57,398 nt of DNA from an uncultured Eubacterium sp. (GCA_900543485.1 UQRM01000014.1:1-57398), one strand, 5' to 3'. Numbered from the stretch's first letter, positions 42,388 to 54,001 are shown. The notes: generated by a model not told the origin, from the sequence alone. Numbers and translations are program-made.

Positions 42388-43056
42388 ATGCACGATATAC
42401 GAAAGATAAACGTCATGGAGGGAGTCCTTGATGAGAACGACCACATAGCAGAGCACATAAACGAACATATGACGGCTCACGGCGTCCTCGTGGTCAACGA
42501 AATGGGCGCACCCGGCGTAGGCAAGACCACAACACTTAAAAATATCGTCAAACACCTCGATGTCAAGCCTTACGTGATCGAGGGGGACATCGAGTCCGAT
42601 ATAGATACGCAGGATCTCAACTCTCTGGGCATCGAGACTCACCAGATAAACACTCATGGAGAGTGTCATCTTGATGCTCCCCTGGTGGAGCACGCGACAG
42701 AGCACATGTCTTTCCCTGAGCCCGGAATACTGTTCATCGAAAACATAGGTAATCTGGTATGCCCGGCCGAATTCACCATCGGAGAGCACGTGATGATGCT
42801 CATCTCCACCGTCACGGAAGGAAGCGACAAACCGTACAAATATCCACTGGCTTTCGAGAAAGCTGATATCATACTTATAAACAAAGTGGATCTGGCTCCG
42901 TATCTGGACTTTGATGAAGAATATTTCATGAAAGGCGTACGCGCTCTCAACAAGACAGCGCCCGTATTCAAAGTATCCGGCAAGACTGGCGAGGGTTACG
43001 AGGAGGTAGCTAAGTGGCTGCAAGACAGAGCGAAAAAATTAAACTCTGGGGAATAG
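42388..43056 (+). CDS. hypB: Hydrogenase nickel-insertion GTPase HypB
   Basis: A 222-residue GTPase: P-loop GAPGVGKTT (about residues 40-48), the metal-binding HGECHLDA (about 90-97), ENIGNLVCPAEF and NKVDLAPY for guanine. There is no His-rich N-terminal nickel store. GGAGG precedes the ATG. Its end overlaps the start of hypF by 43 bp, and the hypF ribosome site lies inside it. Confidence 0.95.
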   Translation: MHDIRKINVMEGVLDENDHIAEHINEHMTAHGVLVVNEMGAPGVGKTTTLKNIVKHLDVKPYVIEGDIESDIDTQDLNSLGIETHQINTHGECHLDAPLVEHATEHMSFPEPGILFIENIGNLVCPAEFTIGEHVMMLISTVTEGSDKPYKYPLAFEKADIILINKVDLAPYLDFDEEYFMKGVRALNKTAPVFKVSGKTGEGYEEVAKWLQDRAKKLNSGE

Positions 43057-45410
43057 TCCAGGGTGTAGGGTTCAGGCCTTACGTGGCCAAGACAGCCGAA
43101 GCCCTGGGTATTAAGGGACAGGTCCTCAATATAGGAGGGCTGGTGGAAATAACTGTCACAGATACACCGTCCCGCATATCATCATTTATAGAACACATCA
43201 TAGCCGACAAGCCGGCTCCTGCCGAAATAGTCCACATCAGGCGCGAGCCGGTTTCTTTTCGTGACTTCGACTCTTTCACCATCGTCACCAGCGCAGAAGG
43301 CGACGATGAAACGGCCATGCTCCCCGCTGATCTGGCGATCTGCCCCGACTGCCTCGACGAGCTTTACTCTGAAGGCGACCCGCGGTATCAGCATCCTTTC
43401 ATAAGCTGCATGAAATGCGGCCCCAGATACACCATCATAGACAAGATACCTTATGACAGGCACAACACATCCATGGTGGATTTTCCCATGTGTGATTTCT
43501 GCGAAAATCAATATACAGATATCAATGACCGCAGATACCATGCCCAGACTATCTCATGCCACAACTGCGGGCCGCAGTTGCTCTGGCAGGAAAATCCGGC
43601 TGCGTCTCCACGCCGAAGCTTCCTGACAGATAAAAGCCTTCGAGCAGACAGTGGGCTGCAATTAAACGGGGACTGCGAGATACTGGATCACGCGGCAAAA
43701 GTGCTGAAAAGCGGCGGCGTCATCGCCTTCAAGGGTGTAGGCGGTTATAATCTGGTGGCAGATCCCTTCAACGTGACCGCGACAACAACACTGCGAGAAA
43801 TAAAGAAACGCGAATCCAAACCCTTCGCGGTGATGTTCAGGAGCGTAGAGCAGATAGAGCGCCACTGTTACGTGAACAATACCGAAAAACAGTTATTGGA
43901 ATCATCCGCTCGTCCTATCATACTGCTTGAGCATCGAGATACGGACTGCGATGAAATAAACAGAAGCCGCTTCATCGGCAGCTTCCTGCCGTCCTTTGCC
44001 GCCCAGTATATGCTGCTGGACCGCATAAGTCCCCTGATATTTACCAGTGCCAACCTTTCCGACATGCCGATGATAAAAGACGAGGCGGAGATGATGGAAA
44101 TGATGGAGCACGAGCCCCTCATCGACGGCATGATATACAATACCCGGAGCATACGGATACGGGTCGATGACTCGGTGGTCCGCGTCATCGACGATCAGCC
44201 GCAGATGATAAGGCGTTCCAAAGGTTACGCGCCGGTACCCCTCTATATCAGCATCGATGAAACCGACGTCTGCAAAACTTCCGAACGAAGCCATAAGTCC
44301 AGAGTGGACGAAGCCCTTCCCCTTTCCATCTTTGCCGCAGGCAGCCAGCTAAAGAACTCCTTTGCCTTGACAAAGGGGTCCTTCACCTACATGAGTCAGT
44401 TTTTCGGCGATATGGACACGGTGGAAAATCAGACACTATATGAAGAAAACGTAGGCCGTCTCCAGGACCTCTTCAGGATAACCCCCGATATCGTCGTCTG
44501 CGACATGCACCCTCTTTACTACACCACCGGATTCGCCGAAAGGTACGCTGCCGAGCGCGATCTTCCCCTGGTAAAGGTCCAGCACCATCACGCCCATGTA
44601 GCGTCTGTCATGGCTGAAAACGATATAAAGGGCAAAGTCATCGGAGTCAGCTTCGACGGCACCGGCTACGGCACCGACGGTTCCATATGGGGAGGCGAAT
44701 TCTTCATATGCGAAGGCGGCGACTGCCAGCGCATCGCACACCTGAAATATGTGAACATGATAGGCGGCGATTCTTCCGTTAAGGATGCCCGCCGCTCTGC
44801 TCTCAGCTATATCTATGCCTTCGACAACGGATATCTTTCCATACGGCCTTACGATGACGACGGATTTTCCGGCCACAACCTTCCTCGCCGGATAGCCGTC
44901 GATATCTCCGATATCATCGACTACGGCAGAGAGCGCCTTCTGTCTGCTGACGATCACCGCATCGTCATGTCCGCCCTTTCGGCAGGTATCAATACTGTAC
45001 ACAGCTCCAGCATGGGAAGGCTTTTCGACGGAGTGGCCGCTCTTCTTGGTATAAAGGACTACAACGATTACGAAGGACAATGCGCCATCATGCTGGAGGA
45101 CGCTGCCGCATTTGCCCGCAAGCACCCGGGGGAAGATATCGCCTCTGATCTGGCTCTGTCGTTTCATGAGAGGATATCCGACATGATACTGCAGCAATGC
45201 CTTGCAGCCCGTGCAGAGCACAAGGTCTCCCAGGTGGCTCTCACCGGCGGGACCTTCCAGAACAAGATACTGATGGAGGATGTACTGGAAAAGCTGAGGG
45301 CTAATGGCTTCACTCCTTATTACAACATATCCGTCAGCCCTAATGACGGCGGCATCGCGCTGGGCCAGGCTTATGTGGCAGCTCATCGAGGAGGAGAATA
45401 TGCAGGTTGA
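43014..45410 (+). CDS. hypF: Carbamoyltransferase HypF
   Basis: A 798-residue multidomain enzyme that loads carbamoyl phosphate onto HypE. An acylphosphatase domain (KLWGIVQGVGFRPYV, about residues 10-24) is followed by two zinc fingers (CPDC...CMKC and CDFC...CHNC, about 113-185), a YrdC-like domain (SRFIGSFLPSF region, about 220-400) and a Kae1-like transferase domain (VQHHHAHVASVMAEN and SFDGTGYGTDGSIWGGE). The start is GTG at 43014 with a perfect AGGAGG seven bases before it. Confidence 0.95.
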   Translation: MAARQSEKIKLWGIVQGVGFRPYVAKTAEALGIKGQVLNIGGLVEITVTDTPSRISSFIEHIIADKPAPAEIVHIRREPVSFRDFDSFTIVTSAEGDDETAMLPADLAICPDCLDELYSEGDPRYQHPFISCMKCGPRYTIIDKIPYDRHNTSMVDFPMCDFCENQYTDINDRRYHAQTISCHNCGPQLLWQENPAASPRRSFLTDKSLRADSGLQLNGDCEILDHAAKVLKSGGVIAFKGVGGYNLVADPFNVTATTTLREIKKRESKPFAVMFRSVEQIERHCYVNNTEKQLLESSARPIILLEHRDTDCDEINRSRFIGSFLPSFAAQYMLLDRISPLIFTSANLSDMPMIKDEAEMMEMMEHEPLIDGMIYNTRSIRIRVDDSVVRVIDDQPQMIRRSKGYAPVPLYISIDETDVCKTSERSHKSRVDEALPLSIFAAGSQLKNSFALTKGSFTYMSQFFGDMDTVENQTLYEENVGRLQDLFRITPDIVVCDMHPLYYTTGFAERYAAERDLPLVKVQHHHAHVASVMAENDIKGKVIGVSFDGTGYGTDGSIWGGEFFICEGGDCQRIAHLKYVNMIGGDSSVKDARRSALSYIYAFDNGYLSIRPYDDDGFSGHNLPRRIAVDISDIIDYGRERLLSADDHRIVMSALSAGINTVHSSSMGRLFDGVAALLGIKDYNDYEGQCAIMLEDAAAFARKHPGEDIASDLALSFHERISDMILQQCLAARAEHKVSQVALTGGTFQNKILMEDVLEKLRANGFTPYYNISVSPNDGGIALGQAYVAAHRGGEYAG

Positions 45411-45477
45411 TTTTCCGTAGCAGGAGCGCAGAGAATAGACAAATATAAACCTTGATATCCCTTCTCTTTTTCTCTTC

Positions 45478-45798
45478 TGCCAGATCTTATCCGTAAGCTC
45501 AAAATTCGGCACACCTGACGCAAGTTCTTGCCGGATCCCTGAATCTATCTAAAGATCCGGCATGCCCGACACAGTTCCTTGCCGCATTTTACGATATAAA
45601 ATGAAAACCGGCGCACGCTTGCCGGGTTTTTTATATTATCCAATTTTGCGGCACGAATTTGCGAATATATTTTTAGTGAAAAGGCATTTATGTTACAAAA
45701 TACGGTTTTACTTGCCGAATCACCATTCTTTTCGCAGGATCCGGCAACTTTTCATGTACTCGCTGCCGGATTCCTGTAAATATCAAGATACTCGGCAA
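45478..45798. repeat. Six-copy degenerate palindromic repeat array
   Basis: Six imperfect inverted repeats of 34-36 bp, each TTGCCGgAT, 16-18 variable bases, then ATcCGGCAA: 45478-45511, 45528-45562 (best copy, 9-bp perfect arms), 45579-45612, 45619-45653, 45712-45747 and 45764-45798. Several starts are 50-52 bp apart, and the linkers after the first two copies are also alike (CC.GAC.CA.GTTC). This fills most of the 521-bp gap between convergent hypF and nifJ. No coding sense is seen. It may be a REP-like or protein-binding array. Confidence 0.6.
45604..45634 (+). terminator. Terminator of the hypABF operon
   Basis: AAAACCGGC (45604-45612) pairs with GCCGG(G)TTTT (45621-45630, one bulged G), 8-base loop, six T at 45627-45632. 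It overlaps two units of the palindrome array and lies about 200 bp after hypF. Confidence 0.65.
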
Positions 45799-45880
45799 AC
45801 ATCCGTGTTTAGCATGAGCTTTCACTGTTAAAGCATCAGGACACTAAAACGAAGCATGTCAAAAGCATACATATCAAAAG

Positions 45881-45906
45881 AACGCCTCACTTAATTGTGA
45901 AGCGCC
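45881..45906 (-). terminator. Terminator of nifJ
   Basis: CGCCTCAC (45883-45890) pairs with GTGAAGCG (45897-45904), one GU-type mismatch, 6-base loop. On the minus strand GTTCTTTTGAT follows. It lies 26 bp after the nifJ stop. Confidence 0.7.
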
Positions 45907-45931
45907 CTTTATTATTGATCGATATGCGTGT

Positions 45932-49507
<3,576 letters not shown>

Positions 49508-49585
49508 CTATTGATTCAGCCTTTATAGTTTCAGCCGTAATACCATACAATTTGAAATTGGTTCTAATACCGCACACTATCATTC

Positions 49586-49614
49586 ATTTTATCGCAACAG
49601 TTTATCTCCGTCAA
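49586..49614 (-). promoter_or_regulatory. Proximal promoter of nifJ
   Basis: TTGACG (49609-49614), a 17-bp spacer, TAAAAT (49586-49591), minus strand, about 112 bp before the nifJ ATG. Confidence 0.7.
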
Positions 49615-49692
49615 CTGTGTACTAATAATTATACAAAATACATGAAAAAACTTCTAACCGCTGCAGCTGAATTTATTGACCCGTGTATTCCC

Positions 49693-49709
49693 CTGTATAC
49701 TGTATACAG
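49693..49709. promoter_or_regulatory. Perfect 17-bp palindrome, operator candidate
   Basis: CTGTATACTGTATACAG is fully symmetric about its central T. It starts right where the -10 box of the distal nifJ promoter ends, so a bound repressor would cover the transcription start. Its core TATACTGTATAC recurs at 53968-53979. Tandem GTATAC halves are typical of GntR-family operators; the regulator is not identified here. Confidence 0.55.
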
Positions 49710-49737
49710 TTGTACCATAAAACCATCTCTTTGTCAA
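49709..49737 (-). promoter_or_regulatory. Distal promoter of nifJ
   Basis: TTGACA (49732-49737, perfect), a 17-bp spacer, TACAAC (49709-49714, 4 of 6), minus strand. Two more palindromes lie upstream: CAATTATAATTG (49735-49746) and TTGTGA-N4-TCACAA (49744-49759). Apart from these elements and the terminator at 49811, the 49475-49939 gap holds nothing recognisable. Confidence 0.5.
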
Positions 49738-49810
49738 TTATAATTGTGATCTTTCACAAAATACACTTCTCTTCTGTTATACCTGTCATCACGATCTGTC
49801 ATCGGATCGT

Positions 49811-49847
49811 AAAAATCGAAAAGGCGGAGAAGAGTTTCTTCCCCGCC
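49811..49847 (-). terminator. Terminator of the ald-ykvI unit
   Basis: GGCGGAGAAG (49823-49832) pairs with 49838-49847 with one mismatch, 5-base loop. On the minus strand TTTTCGATTTTT follows. It lies about 90 bp after the membrane protein stop. Confidence 0.85.
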
Positions 49848-49939
49848 AGCTTTCTATAATGTCCTTTTCATACATCCTCGCGATAAGGTATCGTTATGGA
49901 TGTCAGAACTGATAGTAATACGACCTGTCCCGCTGTCTT

Positions 49940-51058
49940 TTATTCATGTGTCGGAAGCCTCTTGTCCATTATCTTTTTCCTTATTATCTTTATATCTCGC
50001 CATATGATAAAAGCCCATCCTATCAAACCTACATATCCCACGGCAGGCGTTATGATATTAACAAGTATCTCAAACGGGATATATGAGCCAAAGAAGCCCA
50101 GTATAGCGATTATAAAGCAAACTATAGCAAACTTCTTCGTCTTTTCTTTCGTGATTCTAGCGGCTACAGACCACATCAGCGGAACAGCAGTGGTGAAAAT
50201 AGCAAGAGCCAGAACTATGGCATAGGCCCATCCCAGTATCGGTGAAATCGCCTGAGCCATGGCCAGTGCCGGCACCGACAGCTTATCTATAATATCTATC
50301 CTGGAACCTTCCGCCAATACCAGGAAAAGCGCGCCCAGGCTGAACAGTACATTTCCAAATATGACTCCTACGATGACTTCTGTCTTGTTTTTTGCTTTTG
50401 AACCCATTGCGGACATGAATGGAAGGCACATAACTATATTCCACAAGGCATAAAGAATACCTGCCATTATCCATGAGCTTGATGCCAGGAGAACATCGTG
50501 AGTCGTTATATAATTATTCCAATTATCAAAGTCGACACCATGCTTAACTAGAACACTTATGGCCATAACCATAGTAATTACTATGATAGCAGGTCCAATG
50601 AATCCAATGGTGTCTATAACGCTAGCCAGACCCATCAGCACGATAGCGGTCACTAGCACTGCTAATATAAGTGATCCTACCCACTCTGGTCCTCCGAACA
50701 CCTGATTAAACGTAGCTCCAAATCCAGCCATCATCTGCATTAAAGTGAGGAACATAAAGATTGGCACGAACCATGACAAGACAGTTCCAACATATTTACC
50801 GCAGAGATTCTTATAGCATTCCAGACCCTGCACATCCCTGCTCTCATTGCCCAGATTCATGACGGCGGCCGATGTCCAGGCACCCAATATACCATTTATC
50901 ACCAGCACGCCTACCGCTTTTGCTATACCGTAATTTGTAAAATACTGCATGACCTCCTGGCCGGTGGCAAACCCTGCGCCTATGAGGAACGCGCAGAAAG
51001 CTCCCGCAAGCTTTATTACCATACTGATACGTACTTCGTTTTTTCCGATCTTTAACAT
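49940..51058 (-). CDS. YkvI-type membrane protein (APC-fold transporter)
   Basis: A 372-residue protein with about ten membrane spans. The N-terminal AGAFCAFLIGAGFATGQEVMQYF (key residues GAGFATGQE, about 25-33) is the hallmark of the YkvI family (COG3949), distant relatives of amino-acid transporters with a broken first helix. Substrate unproven. It lies downstream of the alanine-dehydrogenase-family gene and is probably on its mRNA (130-bp gap with a hairpin), which suggests transport of that enzyme's amino acid. GGGAAAGGAAAA precedes the ATG. Confidence 0.8.
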   Translation of the reverse strand: MLKIGKNEVRISMVIKLAGAFCAFLIGAGFATGQEVMQYFTNYGIAKAVGVLVINGILGAWTSAAVMNLGNESRDVQGLECYKNLCGKYVGTVLSWFVPIFMFLTLMQMMAGFGATFNQVFGGPEWVGSLILAVLVTAIVLMGLASVIDTIGFIGPAIIVITMVMAISVLVKHGVDFDNWNNYITTHDVLLASSSWIMAGILYALWNIVMCLPFMSAMGSKAKNKTEVIVGVIFGNVLFSLGALFLVLAEGSRIDIIDKLSVPALAMAQAISPILGWAYAIVLALAIFTTAVPLMWSVAARITKEKTKKFAIVCFIIAILGFFGSYIPFEILVNIITPAVGYVGLIGWAFIIWRDIKIIRKKIMDKRLPTHE

Positions 51059-51125
51059 AACATTTTTCCTTTCCCTTTTCCATACGAAGTATTTCTCTTT
51101 CTATTTCGCGGATTTCATTAAACAT

Positions 51126-51159
51126 GCGGGCGGCCTGCGACTTTAACAGACCGCCTGCT
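51126..51159 (-). promoter_or_regulatory. 12-bp stem-loop between ald and ykvI-like gene
   Basis: GCGGGCGGCCTG (about 51126-51137) pairs with CAGACCGCCTGC (about 51147-51158), two non-Watson-Crick pairs. No T-run follows in either direction, so an mRNA processing or stability element that lowers the downstream gene is more likely than a terminator. Confidence 0.5.
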
Positions 51160-51188
51160 ATATGAGAGATGAAATGAATGACTATCGC

Positions 51189-52310
51189 TTAATCCAACAT
51201 CGAAAAGTCAAACTCTACATATGGCATTTCCTGATTGATCCCGATTTCCGGGTGGACTATCTGACCGTTGACCGTGCTGATGCACCTTCTCAGAGCCGCA
51301 TCGTCCATAGCCGCCTGTTTCAGACCCTTGTTGGCTATGTTCATGATGTAAGGGCCCGTTATCATCAGCAGCGCTTCTGTCGCCGTCTTAGGACACAGCG
51401 ACGGCATGTTTGGTACGCAGTAGTGGAGTATCCCCTCTTCTGTGAAAGTAGGGTCGCCGAGAGTTGTGTAATGTGACGTCTCCACTATTTCCGCCCCTGC
51501 TATATCCATTATCAGCGAACAGTTCTTCATTTTCTTTACCGTTTCCCGTTTCACCAATGGCTCTCTCTTGCCCGGTTCCGGTGACGGATATATGCAGTTG
51601 ATAAACAGATCACACTCTGTCAGCAGTTTCTCCAGGTTGTGTTCTTCGAATAATACTACGTTCGCTTCAGGTATTGCCGCCTTCAGATAATCTATCCTGT
51701 TCCAGGATGCCTCGATTATAGTCACATCCAGCCCGAGGCCAACAGCCACCTGCGCCGCATTGAATCCGGCCGAGCCTCCACCCAATACCACTACTTTCGG
51801 TACAGGCAGACCATATACTCTTCTCAACAACAGCCCCGTACCACCATTCATTGTCTGACAGTATTTTACCGATTCCAGCATCGCCAAGCTTCCCGCTATA
51901 TCGCTCATCGGCTTCATAGTAGGCCTCGAACCGTCGTCAAGAACAATAAGTTCCATGGAAAGGCCTATGCTCTTACGGTCTACCAGCGCTTGCGCCATTG
52001 GCTTATCGTAATCCTCGGCCAGATGAAACCATGTCATGATCATCTGGCCTTCCCTTAAGAGATCGAATTCCTGTGGCTGGAGTTCCTTCACCTTTGTTAT
52101 AAATTCAGCCTTATCGAAGATCTCTTTGGCTGTATCAGCTATCTTCACGCCTGCTGCTTCGTAATCTTCATTTGAAAATCCGCTGTTCTTACCAGCGTCC
52201 TTCTGCACCCATACTTCATGTCCCGCAGCCGTAAGTCTTCTGGCCCAATTAGGTGTCATCGCAACTCTCGTTTCATTAGTTTTAACTTCTGTTGGTGTAC
52301 CTATGATCAT
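51189..52310 (-). CDS. Alanine dehydrogenase / PNT-family enzyme, atypical
   Basis: A 373-residue protein aligning along its length with NAD-dependent alanine dehydrogenase: MIIGTPTEVKTNETRVAMTP at the start, the pyruvate-site Lys in VKELQP (about residue 74) and His in TWFHLAED (about 95), the NAD fold VVLGGGSAGFNAAQVAVGLG (about 175-194) with acidic II-E after the second strand, and a late HYCVPNMPSLCPKTAT. The usual AIDQGG loop with the catalytic Asp reads DIAGAEIVE here, one or two residues shorter, so the substrate may differ. AGGAGGTAGG precedes the ATG and a sigma-54 promoter lies 50 bp upstream. Confidence 0.82.
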   Translation of the reverse strand: MIIGTPTEVKTNETRVAMTPNWARRLTAAGHEVWVQKDAGKNSGFSNEDYEAAGVKIADTAKEIFDKAEFITKVKELQPQEFDLLREGQMIMTWFHLAEDYDKPMAQALVDRKSIGLSMELIVLDDGSRPTMKPMSDIAGSLAMLESVKYCQTMNGGTGLLLRRVYGLPVPKVVVLGGGSAGFNAAQVAVGLGLDVTIIEASWNRIDYLKAAIPEANVVLFEEHNLEKLLTECDLFINCIYPSPEPGKREPLVKRETVKKMKNCSLIMDIAGAEIVETSHYTTLGDPTFTEEGILHYCVPNMPSLCPKTATEALLMITGPYIMNIANKGLKQAAMDDAALRRCISTVNGQIVHPEIGINQEMPYVEFDFSMLD

Positions 52311-52360
52311 TTTCCTACCTCCTGTTCAGCATTTGACTTATTCTGTTATCTTTTATTATT

Positions 52361-52375
52361 GCAAGCAGCGTGCCA
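52361..52375 (-). promoter_or_regulatory. Sigma-54 (-24/-12) promoter of the alanine-dehydrogenase-family gene
   Basis: Minus strand TGGCAC, five bases, TTGC, followed by AATA: an exact match to the sigma-54 consensus. The predicted start is near 52349, about 39 bases before the ATG. The gene for a sigma-54 activator lies directly upstream. Two AAATTT-centred dyads upstream (TTGAAATTTCAA 52399-52410; GCAAATTTGC 52455-52464) are possible activator sites 55 bp apart, the second inside the activator gene's terminator. Confidence 0.9.
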
Positions 52376-52440
52376 TTTGACAGAAGATATGAAAAACGTT
52401 GAAATTTCAATATTTTAATGTTTTTCTGAAAATTGCTCAA

Positions 52441-52492
52441 CAAAAATAAGCGGCGCAAATTTGCATCGTAAACGCGAATTTACACCGCTTAT
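52441..52492 (-). terminator. Terminator of the sigma-54 activator gene
   Basis: ATAAGCGG (52446-52453) pairs with CCGCTTAT (52485-52492), with further pairing inside the arms (GCAAATT with AATTTAC region). On the minus strand TTTTTGTTG follows. It begins 5 bp after the activator stop. Confidence 0.75.
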
Positions 52493-52496
52493 CGGA

Positions 52497-53891
52497 TCAA
52501 TCGTCGTATCCGGCCTCTATACCATATTTCTTTATCTTACGATTCAGTGTCGATTTATCTATTCCCAAAGCTCTGGCTAACCTGCTGCTGCTCTTATAGT
52601 CCTTCATTTTTGTGATTATAATGTTCTTTTCGTATTCCTCTACATAGCTCTTGAGATCACCTGACGAAGTACTTTCGGCGATACCCATGTCAAAACTGTC
52701 CAACTGCTCCATTATCTGTCTGGCATCTACTTCTTCCCTGTCGGCTATTATCACAAGACGTTTGATTATGTTCTGCAGCTCACGGATATTACCCGGCCAC
52801 TGATATTTGTACAGCACATCCCATCCGCTTTTGGCGATTTTAAGATCAGAATCGAATTCCTCATTGTATTTCTTTACGAAATATCTGACAAGAGGGAATA
52901 TATCTTCTTTACGCTTTCTGAGGGGAGGAATGTTTATAGGCACCACATTGAGCCTGTAATAAAGATCCATCCTGAAGGTCTTCTCTCTTACCGCATCCTT
53001 GAGGTTGGCGTTAGTCGCCGCTATTATCCTGACATCGACCGGAATATATCCTCCGCCGCCTACACGCATTATCTCACGGTTTTGCAATACTCTGAGTATC
53101 TTTCCCTGAAGACTCATCGGCATTATCCCTATCTCATCGAGGAAAATAGTCCCTCCATTGGCCTGTTCGAACAGTCCTACCTTTCCTGTATCTGAAGCTC
53201 CTGTAAAAGCTCCTTTTTCGTATCCAAAGAATTCGGATTCAAAAAGGTTTTCCGGTATGGCGTCACAGTTTACTCTTATAAAAGGCTTATCTTTCCTGTC
53301 ACTGCACTGATGTATATGATTGGCTATGACTTCTTTGCCTGTACCCGATTCACCCTGTATCAGCACTGTAATATCCTTTTTAGCTACGCTTTCCGACAGC
53401 TGAATGATCTTTTCCATCTCTTCGCTGTCGTATATTATGCTTCCACGTGCCCCTCGCGCGTCTTTTCGATACTGCTCCAGCTGCTGACTGTATTCCTTAA
53501 CCAACTGCTGATTCTTTCTAAGCTCCTTCTCAAGACGATTTATCTCCGACACATCCCGCTCCGTTACCACCACAAACTTGACCTTTCCGTGCTCTATGAG
53601 CGGAACGCCTGTTACTGTTATTTCCTGCCCGTCATCCCGGCCTTTCTGTATCATGCTCTCTTCCAGCCCTGTCTCTATGCATTTCAGCGAAACAGCTCCG
53701 TTCTCGCTGAAATATCCCTTTTTTATCAAATCGTTTACATTTTTCCCCAGAAGCTGTTCTCCGCTGAATTCACTCAGTTCTTCCGACGCTTCATTCATCA
53801 GGATTATATTCCCGTCACCATCCGTTATGAACACTCCATCTCTTATGCAGTTCAGCAGCCCCTGGATATTTTCATGATTGAATTCTTTCAC
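52497..53891 (-). CDS. PAS-containing sigma-54-dependent transcription activator
   Basis: About 464 residues. An N-terminal PAS domain (NCIRDGVFITDGDGNII, about residues 14-30, to about 105) probably senses a ligand or redox state. A coiled-coil linker (EINRLEKELRKNQQLVKEY) leads to the AAA+ domain with Walker A GESGTGKE (about 180-187), the sigma-54-contacting GAFTGA (about 227-232) and FLDEIGIMP. A Fis-type HTH is at the end (SSRLARALGIDKSTLNRKI). The GTG at 53891 has AGGAGG six bases upstream; an ATG six codons earlier would put that site inside the gene. It should activate the sigma-54 promoter just downstream. Confidence 0.93.
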   Translation of the reverse strand: MKEFNHENIQGLLNCIRDGVFITDGDGNIILMNEASEELSEFSGEQLLGKNVNDLIKKGYFSENGAVSLKCIETGLEESMIQKGRDDGQEITVTGVPLIEHGKVKFVVVTERDVSEINRLEKELRKNQQLVKEYSQQLEQYRKDARGARGSIIYDSEEMEKIIQLSESVAKKDITVLIQGESGTGKEVIANHIHQCSDRKDKPFIRVNCDAIPENLFESEFFGYEKGAFTGASDTGKVGLFEQANGGTIFLDEIGIMPMSLQGKILRVLQNREIMRVGGGGYIPVDVRIIAATNANLKDAVREKTFRMDLYYRLNVVPINIPPLRKRKEDIFPLVRYFVKKYNEEFDSDLKIAKSGWDVLYKYQWPGNIRELQNIIKRLVIIADREEVDARQIMEQLDSFDMGIAESTSSGDLKSYVEEYEKNIIITKMKDYKSSSRLARALGIDKSTLNRKIKKYGIEAGYDD

Positions 53892-53967
53892 AGACAGCCT
53901 CCTTTCCATGTTCTGTATTCCGTTATTATACCATAATGAGAAAATTTTTTATTATTTAAAAAATTTT

Positions 53968-53979
53968 ATACTGTATACC
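53968..53979. promoter_or_regulatory. Second copy of the TATACTGTATAC motif
   Basis: TATACTGTATAC, identical over 12 bases to the core of the palindrome at the distal nifJ promoter. It is directly followed by an 11-bp palindrome CCAGGTCCTGG (53979-53989). It lies in the divergent gap between the activator gene and the zinc-ribbon/TPR gene, so either could be the target. Confidence 0.45.
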
Positions 53980-54001
53980 AGGTCCTGGCTGCCACGTATG
54001 C

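Noticed and set aside
45478..45798. CRISPR array
   Set aside because: The units are imperfect, only the arms are conserved, spacers are 7-60 bp and partly alike, and no cas genes are near.
49744..49759. Rex or CRP binding site upstream of nifJ
   Set aside because: TTGTGA and TCACAA are separated by 4 bases; both regulators need 6, so the match is only superficial.
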